From contig NZ_JACHZE010000009.1 of NCBI RefSeq assembly GCF_014193285.1, positions 129,579 to 193,578 on the forward strand: a DNA stretch of 64,000 nt. The letters are read 5' to 3'. This document shows positions 1 through 8,627 of this stretch, piece after piece. Each line of letters begins with the position of its first letter. Position 1 is the stretch's first letter. The notes beneath the pieces were generated by a model. It ran no database searches. It had not been told where the DNA came from and saw nothing but the letters and a program-made list of their open reading frames with translations. Both the position numbers and the translations under genes were made by a program. Source of the DNA: Atlantibacter sp. RC6. GTDB taxonomy: Bacteria; Pseudomonadota; Gammaproteobacteria; Enterobacterales; Enterobacteriaceae.

Positions 1-311
1 ATAAATTCGCGCTGGGCTTTACCGAAGCGCCGCGTGGCGAAGATATTCACTGGAGCATGCTGGGGGATAACCAGAAGCTCTACCGCTGGCGCTGCCGCGC
101 GGCCACCTACGCCAACTGGCCGGTGCTGCGCTACATGCTACAGGGCAATACCGTCTCCGACGCGCCGCTGATTATCGGGAGCCTTGACCCCTGTTACTCC
201 TGTACTGACCGCATCACGCTGGTGGATGTGCGTAAACGCAGCGTCAAAACCGTGCCGTATCAGGAAATTGAACGTTACGGGATTGCGCGCACCCAGTCGC
301 CGCTCAAGTGA
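1..311 (+). CDS. hyfG: Hydrogenase-4 large subunit HyfG, C-terminal fragment
   Basis: This is the last 102 codons of a HycE/HyfG-type [NiFe]-hydrogenase large subunit; the open frame starts at base 3 and the gene continues off the left edge. The end contains the DPCYSC motif, whose two cysteines are the C-terminal ligands of the NiFe centre in the family. The tail after it continues to a final SPLK, so unlike many large subunits no long C-terminal extension is visible. The wording of the tail (VDVRKR, IERYGI) looks closer to HyfG than to HycE from memory. The family protein is the catalytic subunit of a membrane-bound formate hydrogenlyase facing the cytoplasm. It is 10 bases from hyfH, so the two are co-transcribed. 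The choice of hyf over hyc rests on this and on the neighbouring HyfH-, HyfR- and Foc-like genes. Confidence 0.88.
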   Translation, partial: KFALGFTEAPRGEDIHWSMLGDNQKLYRWRCRAATYANWPVLRYMLQGNTVSDAPLIIGSLDPCYSCTDRITLVDVRKRSVKTVPYQEIERYGIARTQSPLK

Positions 312-321
312 GGACTAAACG

Positions 322-873
322 ATGCTGAAACTGTTTAAAACCATCCTCAAAACGGGCGAAGCCACGGTTAAGTACCCGTTTAAACCGCTGGATGTCTGCC
401 CGGGTTTTCGCGGCAAACCGGTGTATAACGCCGAACAGTGCATCGCCTGCGGTGCCTGTACGGTGGCCTGTCCGGCGAATGCGTTAACCATGGAAACCAA
501 CACCACTACCGGTGAGCGGGTGTGGCAGATTTTCTATGGCCGCTGCATTTTCTGCGCTCGCTGCGAAGAAGTGTGCCCGACCCGCGCCATTGTGCTGTCG
601 GAAGAGTTTGAACTGGCGGTAACCCATAAAGCCGATCTCTACACCACGGCGGCCTTTACGCTGCACAGTTGCCCACAGTGCCATCAGCCGTTTACCACCA
701 AAAAAGCGCTGGCGCTGACACTCGACTTACTGGCCCAGTCCAGCGGCGATCCGCACACGGTAGAGGCGCTGCGCGGCGTATACGAACGTTGCCCGAGCTG
801 TCGTCAAAAATACAACCTGAGTACCAACGGTTCACTGCGTATGCGCCAGATTGCCGTGGGAGAAAAATCATGA
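322..873 (+). CDS. hyfH: Hydrogenase-4 iron-sulfur subunit HyfH
   Basis: A 183-residue polyferredoxin of the HycF/HyfH (Nqo9/NuoI-like) family, close to the usual 180 residues. Two classical [4Fe-4S] motifs are visible: C40, C43, C46, C50 and C75, C78, C81, C85. Two further CxxC pairs (C117/C120 and C157/C160) lie in the C-terminal third, as in HycF/HyfH, and may form a rubredoxin-like metal knot. The family passes electrons between the formate dehydrogenase arm and the hydrogenase small subunit. The N-terminus (MLKLFKTI...ATVKYPF) resembles HyfH more than HycF. An AGGA sequence lies upstream of the start, and the stop overlaps the start of hyfI (ATGA), indicating translational coupling. Confidence 0.9.
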   Translation: MLKLFKTILKTGEATVKYPFKPLDVCPGFRGKPVYNAEQCIACGACTVACPANALTMETNTTTGERVWQIFYGRCIFCARCEEVCPTRAIVLSEEFELAVTHKADLYTTAAFTLHSCPQCHQPFTTKKALALTLDLLAQSSGDPHTVEALRGVYERCPSCRQKYNLSTNGSLRMRQIAVGEKS

Positions 874-1652
874 GCCTGCCAGACATTAAGGTGAATCATC
901 ACGTCAGCCAGCCAATCCAGCTGGATGAACAGGCGGCGAAGCTAAAAAGCACTCTGCTGAAGGATATTCAGCGTTCCGCCTATGTCTATCGTGTGGACTG
1001 CGGCGGCTGCAACGGCTGCGAAATTGAGATCTTCTCGGCGATTACCCCGCTGTTCGATGCCGAACGCTTTGGCATCAAAGTCGTCGCTTCGCCGCGACAT
1101 GCCGATATTTTGCTGTTTACCGGTGCGGTGACCCGTGCGATGCGCGTCCCGGCGCTACGCGCTTATGAATCCGCGCCGGACCCGAAAATCTGCATCTCTT
1201 ACGGTGCCTGCGGCTGCGGCGGCGGAATATTCCACGACCTGTACTGCGTGTGGAGCGGCAGCGAATCAATCGTGCCCATCGATGTGTGGATCCCCGGCTG
1301 CCCGCCGACGCCTGCCGCCACGCTGTACGGCTTTGCGGTGGCGCTGGGGCTGCTCGATCAAAAACTGAAGGGCGAACAATATATTGAGGCCATCGGTGAA
1401 AAAGCGGCGCTGATCCTGCCGGAAGTGCCGCTGGCGACTCGCGTCATGATTGAACGCGAAGCCCGGCGCATGGGCGGCTACTGGCAGGGGCGGTTGATCA
1501 GCGATGAGTTTTTAAAACGCCTGCATGGCGCATCGGTGAGTGACGTTGCGCCGCGTTTATCCCAGTGGCTGAGCGAAGAAAACGATCCCCGACTGCGGGA
1601 AATCGTTCAGCGTCTGGCCGGGCTGTTACAGCAGGGAGGGCAGCATGGCTAA
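870..1652 (+). CDS. hyfI: Hydrogenase-4 small subunit HyfI (NuoB/HycG-like)
   Basis: A 260-residue NuoB/HycG-family small subunit. Cysteines of the proximal [4Fe-4S] cluster are visible at C44 and C47/C50 (CGGCNGC), C108/C114 and C144 (PGCPP). In the family this subunit takes the cluster next to the NiFe site and forms the interface to HyfG. The frame is open further upstream, but the ATG at 870 is chosen because it overlaps the hyfH stop (ATGA) and gives the normal family length (HycG/HyfI about 250-255). The gene overlaps hyfJ by 8 bases. Confidence 0.9.
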   Translation: MSLPDIKVNHHVSQPIQLDEQAAKLKSTLLKDIQRSAYVYRVDCGGCNGCEIEIFSAITPLFDAERFGIKVVASPRHADILLFTGAVTRAMRVPALRAYESAPDPKICISYGACGCGGGIFHDLYCVWSGSESIVPIDVWIPGCPPTPAATLYGFAVALGLLDQKLKGEQYIEAIGEKAALILPEVPLATRVMIEREARRMGGYWQGRLISDEFLKRLHGASVSDVAPRLSQWLSEENDPRLREIVQRLAGLLQQGGQHG

Positions 1653-2061
1653 CACCCGTCCGCCGGAAGTGGTGTTCTGGTCGCTGCGCCAGAAATTCGT
1701 CGACAGCGATGACGACGTACCGGAAGAAGCACAGCAGGTGATGTACTACTCGCTGGCGATAGGGCATCACGTCGGGATGATCGACTGCCTGAAAACCGAA
1801 CTGGTTTGCCCGCTGGCGCAGTATCAACAGTGGCTGGCGCTGCTGCCGGAAGGGGAGGCCAGGCGCAAGTTGCAGGGGCTGCTGACCTTTGGCGAAATCA
1901 CCATCGATTCCACCCATACCTCGCTGCTGGCAAACGCCCTTGCGCCGCTGCGCGATACGGCTGCCGAGCCGTTTAACCACTGGAGCGCCACGCTGGTCCG
2001 CCTGATGGGCGATATTGTGCGTGAGCCAGCCATCTATCTGATTGTGAAGAGGAAACCATGA
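1645..2061 (+). CDS. hyfJ: Formate hydrogenlyase maturation protein HyfJ (HycH-like)
   Basis: A 138-residue protein of the HycH/HyfJ family (usual length about 136-137). The signature segment [20 protein letters not shown] is present near residues 30-50. HycH is needed for maturation of the hydrogenase large subunit; its exact molecular action is not settled. A GGAGGG sequence just before the ATG is a good ribosome-binding site inside the 3' end of hyfI. The stop overlaps the start of the next gene (ATGA), so it belongs to the same operon. Confidence 0.87.
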   Translation: MANTRPPEVVFWSLRQKFVDSDDDVPEEAQQVMYYSLAIGHHVGMIDCLKTELVCPLAQYQQWLALLPEGEARRKLQGLLTFGEITIDSTHTSLLANALAPLRDTAAEPFNHWSATLVRLMGDIVREPAIYLIVKRKP

Positions 2062-2555
2062 AACCTTCAGAAATCAACGGCGTGGTGTTAACCGTTGGCA
2101 ACAGCATGATGGGCGATGATGGCGCGGGGCCGATGCTCGGGGAGAAAATGCTGCGCGATCCGATCCCTGGCTGGACAGTCATTAATGGCGGTACGGCGCC
2201 GGAAAACGTTGTTCATCAGGTGCGCGCGCTGGCTCCGGCGCGAGTGGTGGTGGTGGATGCCACCGACATGGGGCTAAACCCCGGTGAAATTCGGGTGGTG
2301 GACCCGAATGATATCGCCGAGATGTTTATCGTCAGCACCCACACCCTGCCGCTGACATTTCTGATCGACAGCCTCAAGGACGATGTGCCGGACGTGACAT
2401 TTATCGGCATTCAGCCGGATATTGTCGCGTTTTATTTTCCCATTTCCCCATTGGTGAATGACGCGGTAGAGCGCTTGTATCAGCATCTGGAAAACTGGCA
2501 GGGGCCGGAGGAGATTGAGGCGCTGGTGGTGGAAAAGGAATCTGAGGGAATATAA
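2058..2555 (+). CDS. hycI: Hydrogenase maturation endopeptidase, HycI-like
   Basis: A 165-residue peptidase of the HycI/HybD (M52) family, a little longer than the usual 156. Residues matching the metal-sensing ligands of HycI are visible: D20 (in GDDGAG), D67 (VVVDATD) and H95 (STHTLP). The family removes a C-terminal peptide from the hydrogenase large subunit after nickel insertion. Its position at the end of a hyf-type operon is notable, because from memory the E. coli hyf operon has no protease gene while the hyc operon does. The visible HyfG tail runs only about 36 residues beyond the DPCYSC motif, which is compatible with such processing. The acidic last residues (EKESEGI) are not diagnostic. 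Confidence 0.87.
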   Translation: MKPSEINGVVLTVGNSMMGDDGAGPMLGEKMLRDPIPGWTVINGGTAPENVVHQVRALAPARVVVVDATDMGLNPGEIRVVDPNDIAEMFIVSTHTLPLTFLIDSLKDDVPDVTFIGIQPDIVAFYFPISPLVNDAVERLYQHLENWQGPEEIEALVVEKESEGI

Positions 2556-2576
2556 GTTTTTCTTTGATGAGTCGTC

Positions 2577-2597
2577 TGCCGGGGATATTCCCCGGCA
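2577..2597. terminator. Stem-loop between hycI and hyfR
   Basis: A 9-bp perfect stem (TGCCGGGGA / TCCCCGGCA) with a 3-base loop lies in the 65-base gap between two convergent genes. A modest T-rich run follows on the plus strand. It probably ends the hyf operon and may work in both directions. Confidence 0.7.
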
Positions 2598-2620
2598 TTA
2601 TTGTCTTAAAAGTCTCTTAC

Positions 2621-4636
2621 TCAAATTTCCCGCGCCGATATCCCCAGCCTCTGCATCCGTGATAACAGCGTGCTGCGCTTTAACCCCAGCCTTGCCGCCG
2701 CGCCGCGCGGGCCAGCGACAATCCCGTTGGTTTCCCGCAGTACCTGAATAATACGCTCGCGCTCGGCGTCGTCATGCTCTGGCACCGGCGGGGTGATCAT
2801 GGCTGGCGTAGAGCGCGGCGCGCGTACCGGCGCAGGCGGTTCGGCAGGAAGATAATGGCGCAGCTTTTCCAGCGGTAAATGCAGCGTATTGCCCTGGCTT
2901 AATATCACTGCCCGCTCAATCACGTTTTCCAGTTCGCGCACGTTACCCGGCCAGGGCAACTGGCTGAGCAGGCGCATCCCTTCGGCAGAAATGCTGTCGA
3001 TATTGCGGTTCATCCGCCGGGAAATCTTTTGGGTAAAGTGCTTCGCCAGTAACGGAATATCTTCGGGGCGTTCGCGCAGCGGCGGGATCAGGATCGGAAA
3101 CACGTTTAACCGATAATAAAGATCGCTGCGGAATTCGCGATCCAGCGATTTTTGATGCAGATCCTGATTGGTGGCGGCAATCAGCCGCACGTTCACCGGG
3201 ATCACCCGGTTGCTGCCGAGCCGTTCGATTTCGCGTTCCTGCAACACGCGCAGCAGTTTCGGTTGCAGCTCCAGCGGCATATCGCCCACTTCATCCAGGA
3301 ACAGTGAGCCGCCTTCCGCGCGTTCAAAGCGGCCAATATGGGTTGAGGTGGCGCCAGTAAACGCGCCTTTTTCATGGCCAAACAGATCGCTTTCAATCAG
3401 CGTGGCGGGGATGGCGGCGCAGTTCATTTTTACCATCCGGTGGCCTTTGCGCTGGCTGAGATTATGAATCGCCCGCGCCACCAGCTCTTTGCCGGTGCCG
3501 GTTTCCCCGAGGATCAGGACGGTGCAATCGCTTTGCGCCACCATCTCGATTTGGGTGATCACCTCTTTCATGGCCTGGCTTTGATAGATGATCTCACTGA
3601 AATGCTCTTCGCTGCCGATCTGCTCGTTAAGCCAGATGTTTTCAATTTCCAGCGTTTCTTTCAGACGATTGATCACGCTATAGGCGCTGGCGTTATCCAC
3701 CGCGATGCTGATACGCGCTGCGATCTGTTGCAGTAAATGAAGATGATTGCCCTGAAACATCCCCCCGCTCCGGTGGGCCAGCATCAGTACCCCCTGAGGC
3801 TCATGGCCAAATTGCAGCGGCAGCAGGCAGACATTATTCAGCCCGTTGCGGGTCGCGCGGGTAAGCAGGCCATCTTCACGAACCTTTTCATCCTCACTAT
3901 TTAATTGCATCACGCACAGCTGCGGCTGCGCGCCGCTTTGTGCCAGCAAGGTATCCTGCATAGCGATATATTCGCGCTCGCACACCAGCGGGGCGCCTGG
4001 CACATACCAGGTCGAGTAGAGATCGAAGCGCGCATGGCGCGAATCGGCGTCCAGTAGCGCCATGCCAATGTAATCAATGCCGAAAAAACGGTGAATCTCT
4101 TTGGACACTTCCGACACCAGCGCGTGCATATCCAGATGAGAGATCACCGAGTTAGTGGTATCCACCAGAATACGAAAGTGATCGCGTTCGTCACGCAATT
4201 GCCGACACTCATTCTGCAATGCCTCCTGGGCCAACAGATGCTGCAAAAGAGCGGCAACAGGCGGGCATAGCTGGCTGAGCCAGCGCTTTGCGCTATCGCT
4301 AAAGGGTTTCTGCGCCGGGGGAATAAACAGCAAGCGACCCAACAGCGCGCCATTCCCGTTGAGCGGTTGAATAAAGGCGTCTTTAGGCTCGTCGTGGGGA
4401 GTCGAAAACAGATTGTCCTGCTTTGCGACGTTACCCTGCGCGTTACAGTGCCAGCGGACATGCGGTAACTGGAGTTCCAGCGCCGCAGGAGGATATGTCA
4501 GTGCCGGATGGCGGATCAGTGTCTGTAGCAGACCGGGAATATCGCTTTGTAAAAAAAGCGATTGCGATATTCGCAGAATACTTTCCTGCTCAGAAGAAGA
4601 GGTCTTCACGTTTTCGGAGGCCATTGTCACATTCAT
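2621..4636 (-). CDS. hyfR: Sigma-54 dependent activator HyfR/FhlA-like
   Basis: A 671-residue enhancer-binding protein. The N-terminal 150 residues are poorly conserved. A GAF-type sensor domain covers roughly residues 165-315, and an AAA+ domain follows with Walker A (GETGTGKE, near 378-385) and the sigma-54 contact loop GAFTGA (near 425). The C-terminus is a Fis-type helix-turn-helix whose last 40 residues (NGIVAGPRGAA...LLSRMQRLGIS) match HyfR closely from memory. HyfR and FhlA sense formate and activate sigma-54 promoters of formate hydrogenlyase genes. The gene is convergent with the hyf operon and divergent from focB. A GTG and two ATG codons compete for the start; 4636 is used because the next ATG lacks a better ribosome-binding site. 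The likely targets are the three sigma-54 promoters in this window. Confidence 0.88.
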   Translation of the reverse strand: MNVTMASENVKTSSSEQESILRISQSLFLQSDIPGLLQTLIRHPALTYPPAALELQLPHVRWHCNAQGNVAKQDNLFSTPHDEPKDAFIQPLNGNGALLGRLLFIPPAQKPFSDSAKRWLSQLCPPVAALLQHLLAQEALQNECRQLRDERDHFRILVDTTNSVISHLDMHALVSEVSKEIHRFFGIDYIGMALLDADSRHARFDLYSTWYVPGAPLVCEREYIAMQDTLLAQSGAQPQLCVMQLNSEDEKVREDGLLTRATRNGLNNVCLLPLQFGHEPQGVLMLAHRSGGMFQGNHLHLLQQIAARISIAVDNASAYSVINRLKETLEIENIWLNEQIGSEEHFSEIIYQSQAMKEVITQIEMVAQSDCTVLILGETGTGKELVARAIHNLSQRKGHRMVKMNCAAIPATLIESDLFGHEKGAFTGATSTHIGRFERAEGGSLFLDEVGDMPLELQPKLLRVLQEREIERLGSNRVIPVNVRLIAATNQDLHQKSLDREFRSDLYYRLNVFPILIPPLRERPEDIPLLAKHFTQKISRRMNRNIDSISAEGMRLLSQLPWPGNVRELENVIERAVILSQGNTLHLPLEKLRHYLPAEPPAPVRAPRSTPAMITPPVPEHDDAERERIIQVLRETNGIVAGPRGAAARLGLKRSTLLSRMQRLGISAREI

Positions 4637-4715
4637 CACCCTGATGTCAGGCGAAATAAGACATTAAAATTTCACCATTAAAAAAATTATACCGTTGTGA
4701 CTCATTATTTTGAAT

Positions 4716-4726
4716 GTGTCATGTCA
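4716..4726 (+). promoter_or_regulatory. Candidate upstream activator motif of focB
   Basis: The 11-mer GTGTCATGTCA lies about 107 bases upstream of the focB sigma-54 promoter. The same 11-mer occurs at 51186-51196 upstream of fdhF, about 81-91 bases from that promoter and in the opposite relative orientation. Shared motifs at enhancer distance suggest a HyfR or FhlA contact. This is inference from the repeat. Confidence 0.4.
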
Positions 4727-4822
4727 GGTTATTCCGCCATACCTCTGATAATTATTCTCATTTTCTTTGTTTTCACGCGTATTTGCTAAGCAGTTCAAAA
4801 CTTCAGGTTAATGAGAAATGAA

Positions 4823-4838
4823 TGGTACGGATTATGCA
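4823..4838 (+). promoter_or_regulatory. Sigma-54 promoter of focB
   Basis: The sequence TGGTAC-N5-ATGCA has the GG-N10-GC spacing of a -24/-12 promoter and lies about 50 bases before the formate channel start. The location downstream of a divergent sigma-54 activator gene supports the call. Confidence 0.72.
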
Positions 4839-4890
4839 TAAAGACAGTTGATGCTGTCTCTCTTTTAAATCCGATATGATGGTGATCAAC

Positions 4891-5745
4891 ATGAGCGATA
4901 ATAATTTTTTTGATTTGCGTCTGCCTGCGGAAATGGCAAAGGTAGCTGAACAGGCCGGTTGTTATAAAGCAACAAAAAAGAAATCCCTGTCTTTTTTCCT
5001 GGCTATTACCGCCGGTGTCTTCATTGGCCTGGCTTTTGTTTTTTATATTACGGTGATTACCGCCAGCCCGGCGAACGGATTAACAAAACTGGCGGGCGGG
5101 TTATGTTTTGCCATGGGGTTGATTCTGGTCGTGATTTGCGGAGCCGACCTGTTTACCTCAACAGTATTGACCGTCGTCGCGAAAGCAAGCGGTTTGATTA
5201 CCTGGCGGCAACTTATTGTAAATTGGGTCATTGTTTATCTTGGCAATATGGCAGGCGCACTGTTTCTGGTGGCGCTGATCTGGGGGGCCGGGCAGTATAT
5301 GGCCATCGGCGGGCAGTGGGGATTGAGCGTGCTCACCACGGCGGATCATAAGCTCCATCATACGTTTATTGAAGCGGTTTGCCTGGGGACATTATGTAAT
5401 CTCATGGTCTGTCTGGCGGTCTGGATGAGTTATTCCGGGCATTCGCTGACGGATAAAGTTGTGGCAATGTTATTTCCTGTCGCTATGTTTGTTGCCAGTG
5501 GATTTGAGCACAGCATTGCCAATCTTTTTCTTATTCCGATGGGTATTGTTATTCGCTATTTTGCGCCGGACGCATTCTGGCATTCAACAGGAATGAGTGC
5601 CGAACAGTTTCCTGCGTTAACTGTGCATGATTTTATTATTAATAATTTAATACCGGTAACGATTGGCAATATTATTGGCGGTGGCGTGTTGGTAGGGATC
5701 ACTTACTGGGTAATTTATCTTAATCCGGTTAATCAGCGGCATTAA
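4891..5745 (+). CDS. focB: Formate channel of the FocA/FocB family
   Basis: A 284-residue formate/nitrite transporter with six predicted membrane spans. Family motifs are visible: GGLCFAMGLILVVICGADLFTS, an NLMVCLAVWMS segment and ASGFEHSIANLF containing the conserved pore histidine. It would move formate across the inner membrane, supplying or relieving the formate hydrogenlyase. The protein text is closer to FocA than to E. coli FocB, but the place beside hyfR matches focB. The start at 4891 is preferred over ATGs at 4876 and 4879, because GGTGA sits five bases before it and the product then aligns with the FocA N-terminus. Confidence 0.85.
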   Translation: MSDNNFFDLRLPAEMAKVAEQAGCYKATKKKSLSFFLAITAGVFIGLAFVFYITVITASPANGLTKLAGGLCFAMGLILVVICGADLFTSTVLTVVAKASGLITWRQLIVNWVIVYLGNMAGALFLVALIWGAGQYMAIGGQWGLSVLTTADHKLHHTFIEAVCLGTLCNLMVCLAVWMSYSGHSLTDKVVAMLFPVAMFVASGFEHSIANLFLIPMGIVIRYFAPDAFWHSTGMSAEQFPALTVHDFIINNLIPVTIGNIIGGGVLVGITYWVIYLNPVNQRH

Positions 5746-5877
5746 TTTACGTGACGCATCGCGATCAGACAAAAATGCCGTATTAAATATCAGCAGTTTT
5801 GTCACGGAAATATATTTCAATGATGCGTGCGTGGGAAGGGCGCATGGTTGCCAGGCTTTTTATCGAAATCTGTTCGA

Positions 5878-5893
5878 CATTTCTGCCGAAAAC
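5878..5893. promoter_or_regulatory. Candidate FhlA/HyfR binding site
   Basis: CATTTC-TGC-CGAAAAC matches 11 of 16 positions of the FhlA upstream activating consensus as I recall it (CATTTC-GTA-CGAAATG), including the outer arms CATTTC and CGAAA. It lies about 76-91 bases upstream of a strong sigma-54 promoter, a typical enhancer distance. A second half-site (CGAAAT) lies at 5864-5869. Confidence 0.45.
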
Positions 5894-5968
5894 CCATATT
5901 GAGAATGCTCTTCGGCGGAGATGAAAATTAACCATTTGATATTAAAGAATAAAAAAAACACTTCAGCC

Positions 5969-5984
5969 TGGCACGCTGTTTGCT
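5969..5984 (+). promoter_or_regulatory. Sigma-54 promoter of the HydN-like gene
   Basis: TGGCAC-N5-TTGCT is a near-consensus -24/-12 element with exact GG-N10-GC spacing. It is about 70 bases upstream of the ferredoxin start. Confidence 0.85.
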
Positions 5985-6052
5985 TTTCGCTTTGGCAATG
6001 TGAGGGACCGGCAGTGTCCGGTTAACAATAACGAAGACTCAGGAGTGAGCTG

Positions 6053-6604
6053 ATGAACCGGTTCATCTTTGCGGATTCCAATAAATGTATTGGTTGCCGG
6101 ACGTGTGAAGTAGCTTGTGTTATGGCACACGGGGACGGCGATATCACGCAGATAACGCAGTATCAGTTTTCACCGCGCATTCATGTGGTGAAAGGCTTTA
6201 GCGTCAGTACGGCGGTGATCTGCCGACAGTGTGAGGACGCGCCTTGTGCGACGGTATGCCCGAATGCCGCTATCACGCGCAGGAACGACTTCATCTATGT
6301 CGATCAACAAAAATGTATTGGCTGCAAAACCTGCGTGGTGGCGTGCCCTTACGGCACCATGGACGTGGTGACAAAGGTTATGATTCACGACGACCACGCG
6401 CTCAGCAACGGTCTGAATACCCGCGCCCAGGCCAATAAATGCGATTTGTGTCATACCCGCGATCTCGGTCCCGCCTGCGTTGAAGTATGCCCGACCAAAG
6501 CGCTGGTGGTGATGGACAGAAATGTCGTCGCTCAGATGGTGCAGGAAAAACGCCGCCGCGCGGCGCTCGATACGTCAGTCTCAGGATCGTTGTTAAACTT
6601 TTGA
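6053..6604 (+). CDS. hydN: HydN/HycB-like four-cluster ferredoxin
   Basis: A 183-residue electron-transfer protein with four cysteine motifs for [4Fe-4S] clusters: CIGCRTCEVAC (from residue 12), CRQCEDAPCATVCP, CIGCKTCVVACP and CDLC...CVEVCP. It has no membrane span and no signal peptide, so it is cytoplasmic. The text matches HydN, the formate dehydrogenase H associated ferredoxin, better than HycB or HyfA, and the length fits (HydN about 175). It would carry electrons from formate dehydrogenase H toward the hydrogenase. AGGAG lies eight bases before the ATG. It has its own sigma-54 promoter, so it is probably co-regulated with hyf and fdhF. HycB-like function cannot be excluded. Confidence 0.82.
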   Translation: MNRFIFADSNKCIGCRTCEVACVMAHGDGDITQITQYQFSPRIHVVKGFSVSTAVICRQCEDAPCATVCPNAAITRRNDFIYVDQQKCIGCKTCVVACPYGTMDVVTKVMIHDDHALSNGLNTRAQANKCDLCHTRDLGPACVEVCPTKALVVMDRNVVAQMVQEKRRRAALDTSVSGSLLNF

Positions 6605-6715
6605 CTCCCTGGTCAGGGGAAAAGGTTACGCAATGGAAAAATCATTGCTGTGTGCCCGTACGGCGTCAGCACGTTGACGGCGCGGCGCGGGCAATCGCGT
6701 AACGCAGGAAATAAC

Positions 6716-6737
6716 AAGGCGGACTGCGGTCCGCCTT
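6716..6737 (-). terminator. Terminator after fucO
   Basis: A perfect 9-bp inverted repeat (AAGGCGGAC / GTCCGCCTT) around a 4-base loop lies between the convergent hydN and fucO genes. On the minus strand it is followed by TGTTATTT, so it is probably the fucO terminator and could serve both genes. Confidence 0.75.
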
Positions 6738-6743
6738 AGGGTG

Positions 6744-7892
6744 TCAGAATGCGCCGTGGTAGAGCGCGACGATATCATCCAGCGTGGCTTCACGCGGGTT
6801 GCCGCCGGTGCAGACATCGGCCAGCGCAGCCTGGGCCAGGTCCGGCACATCTTCTTCCCGGGCGCCGACATCGCGCAGCGAGGCCGGAATACCCACATCG
6901 CGGTTAAGCGCTTCCACCGCGCCGATAGCCGCTTCCCGCGCCTGCGCAATATCCATGCCCTGGACGTCCACACCCATCGCCCGGGCAATATCACGGTACT
7001 TCTCACCGGTATAATCGGCGTTATAGCGCATCACGTGTGGCAGCAGAATGGCGTTCGCCACGCCGTGCGGCGTATCGTAAAACGCGCCTAACGGGTGCGC
7101 CATGCCGTGTACCAGCCCTAAACCGACGTTTGAGAAACCCATCCCGGCGATGTATTGCCCGAGCGCCATCTCCTCCACCGCGGCGGATTCGCCTGCTACC
7201 GACTGACGCAGGGAGCGGCCAATAATTTCAATGGCTTTAAGATGCAGCGTATCGGTCAGCTCCCATGCGCCGCGGGTGATATAGCCCTCGATGGCGTGGG
7301 TCAGCGCATCCACGCCGGTGGCGGCTTTCAGCGCGGCGGGCATACCGTCCATCATATCGGCGTCAATAAACGCCGCCAGCGGGATGTCATGAGGATCGAC
7401 ACAGACAAATTTGCGGCGGTTTTCTTCGTCGGTGATCACGTAGTTAATGGTGACTTCGGCGGCCGTCCCGGCGGTTGTCGGGATAGCGAAAATCGGCACA
7501 CTGGGATTGCGGGTTGGGGCGACGCCTTCCAGGCTGCGCACATCCTCATATTCCGGGTTAGCGATAATAATACCGATGGCTTTGCAGGTATCCTGCGGGG
7601 AGCCGCCGCCCAGCGCGATCAGGTAATCCGCGCCGCTCTGGCGGAACGCCGCCAGACCCTGCTGCACGACCTTGATCGTGGGATTGGGCACCACATCGGA
7701 AAAAATGTGGTATGCAAGACCTGCGCTGTCGAGCTTGTCGGTGAGTTTCGCCGCCAGACCGCAGGCGACCAGGGTATTGTCGGTGACAATTAACGCTTTG
7801 TGATAATCCCGACGCTTCACTTCGTCCGGTAGCGCATTCAGCGCGCCACGTCCAAACCATGAAGTTTCATTAAGAATCATTCTGTTAGCCAT
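6744..7892 (-). CDS. fucO: Lactaldehyde reductase FucO
   Basis: A 382-residue iron-dependent alcohol dehydrogenase, the same length as E. coli FucO and similar along its whole length. The GGGSPQD nucleotide-binding loop and the metal-ligand region (DALTHAIEGY, then GLVHGMAHPLGAF and the following histidine) are visible. It reduces L-lactaldehyde, the aldolase product of L-fuculose 1-phosphate, to L-1,2-propanediol under anaerobic conditions. The frame extends 21 codons upstream, but the ATG at 7892 follows AGGAGC and gives the MANRMILNET start of FucO. It is the last gene of a minus-strand series that begins with the ABC transporter, 40 bases after fucA. Confidence 0.95.
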   Translation of the reverse strand: MANRMILNETSWFGRGALNALPDEVKRRDYHKALIVTDNTLVACGLAAKLTDKLDSAGLAYHIFSDVVPNPTIKVVQQGLAAFRQSGADYLIALGGGSPQDTCKAIGIIIANPEYEDVRSLEGVAPTRNPSVPIFAIPTTAGTAAEVTINYVITDEENRRKFVCVDPHDIPLAAFIDADMMDGMPAALKAATGVDALTHAIEGYITRGAWELTDTLHLKAIEIIGRSLRQSVAGESAAVEEMALGQYIAGMGFSNVGLGLVHGMAHPLGAFYDTPHGVANAILLPHVMRYNADYTGEKYRDIARAMGVDVQGMDIAQAREAAIGAVEALNRDVGIPASLRDVGAREEDVPDLAQAALADVCTGGNPREATLDDIVALYHGAF

Positions 7893-7932
7893 AACGTTTG
7901 CTCCTGATAAAGTCTGCCTGTTACCGGGCTCG

Positions 7933-8580
7933 CTACGCTTCGACCCGCAGGCCATAGGTTTTAAATTTCTCCAACACTATGGCGATTTCTTCATCATCCA
8001 GTACCGGGACCGGATCAACGATGGCTAACGTTGTCAGATAAAGTCGCGCCAGCACTTCCACCTCATGGGCCAGCCACAGCGCTTTATCAAGATTCTCTTC
8101 GCAGGCAATCAAGCCGTGGTGTTGTAACAGCGTGGCTTTGCGATCTTTTATCGCCTCCGCCACGTATTCAGAGAGTTTGCGTGTGCCGAACGTGGCGTAG
8201 GGCGCGCAGGGGATCGAGTTACCGCCTGCTGCGGCGATCATGTAGTGAATGGCGGGGATCGGGCGATTTAAAATCGACACTGCCGTGCAGTTCACCGCAT
8301 GGTTATGCACCACCGCATTGGCGTCGGCGCGGGTCTGGTACACCACCTGGTGAAAGCGCCATTCGCTGGAGGGCAATTTGCCTTCTTCATGACGGCCTTC
8401 GGCATCGACAAAGACAATGCTCTGTTCGGTTAATTTCTCATAGGGAATACCGGTGGGGGTAATTAACATGCCGTCGCGATAGCGCACGCTGACATTTCCC
8501 GCCGTGCCCTGGTTTAATCCAAGACGCGTCATTTCAAGACAGGTAGTAATAATTCCACGGGCCAGCTTTTCACGTTCCAT
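7933..8580 (-). CDS. fucA: L-fuculose-1-phosphate aldolase FucA
   Basis: A 215-residue class II aldolase, identical in length to E. coli FucA. Zinc ligands are visible in HNHA (the two histidines near residues 92 and 94) and in HHGLIACE (histidine near 155), with the catalytic glutamate in SSEWRFH. It splits L-fuculose 1-phosphate into dihydroxyacetone phosphate and L-lactaldehyde; the family enzyme also splits D-ribulose 1-phosphate. GGAGAAGAAAG precedes the ATG. It is followed at short distance by fucO, so product reduction is coupled to cleavage. Confidence 0.95.
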   Translation of the reverse strand: MEREKLARGIITTCLEMTRLGLNQGTAGNVSVRYRDGMLITPTGIPYEKLTEQSIVFVDAEGRHEEGKLPSSEWRFHQVVYQTRADANAVVHNHAVNCTAVSILNRPIPAIHYMIAAAGGNSIPCAPYATFGTRKLSEYVAEAIKDRKATLLQHHGLIACEENLDKALWLAHEVEVLARLYLTTLAIVDPVPVLDDEEIAIVLEKFKTYGLRVEA

Positions 8581-8627
8581 CTTTCTTCTCCGAATCGGTA
8601 AAACATAAATTTGGATATGGGGAGCCG

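Larger units (their letters stand above)
5746..6052. promoter_or_regulatory. Regulatory gap between focB and the ferredoxin gene
   Basis: No coding sequence is supported in these 307 bases. They hold a HyfR/FhlA-like box and a sigma-54 promoter (listed separately) ahead of the ferredoxin gene, in an AT-rich context. Confidence 0.6.

Noticed and set aside
669..869. Extended N-terminus of the HycG-like frame
   Set aside because: The 67 extra codons lie wholly inside hyfH in another frame, and the ATG at 870 overlaps the hyfH stop and gives the family length.
6629..6702. Possible small reading frame after hydN
   Set aside because: The ATG-initiated frame at 6633 closes after 14 codons, and no ribosome site or conserved product is visible.
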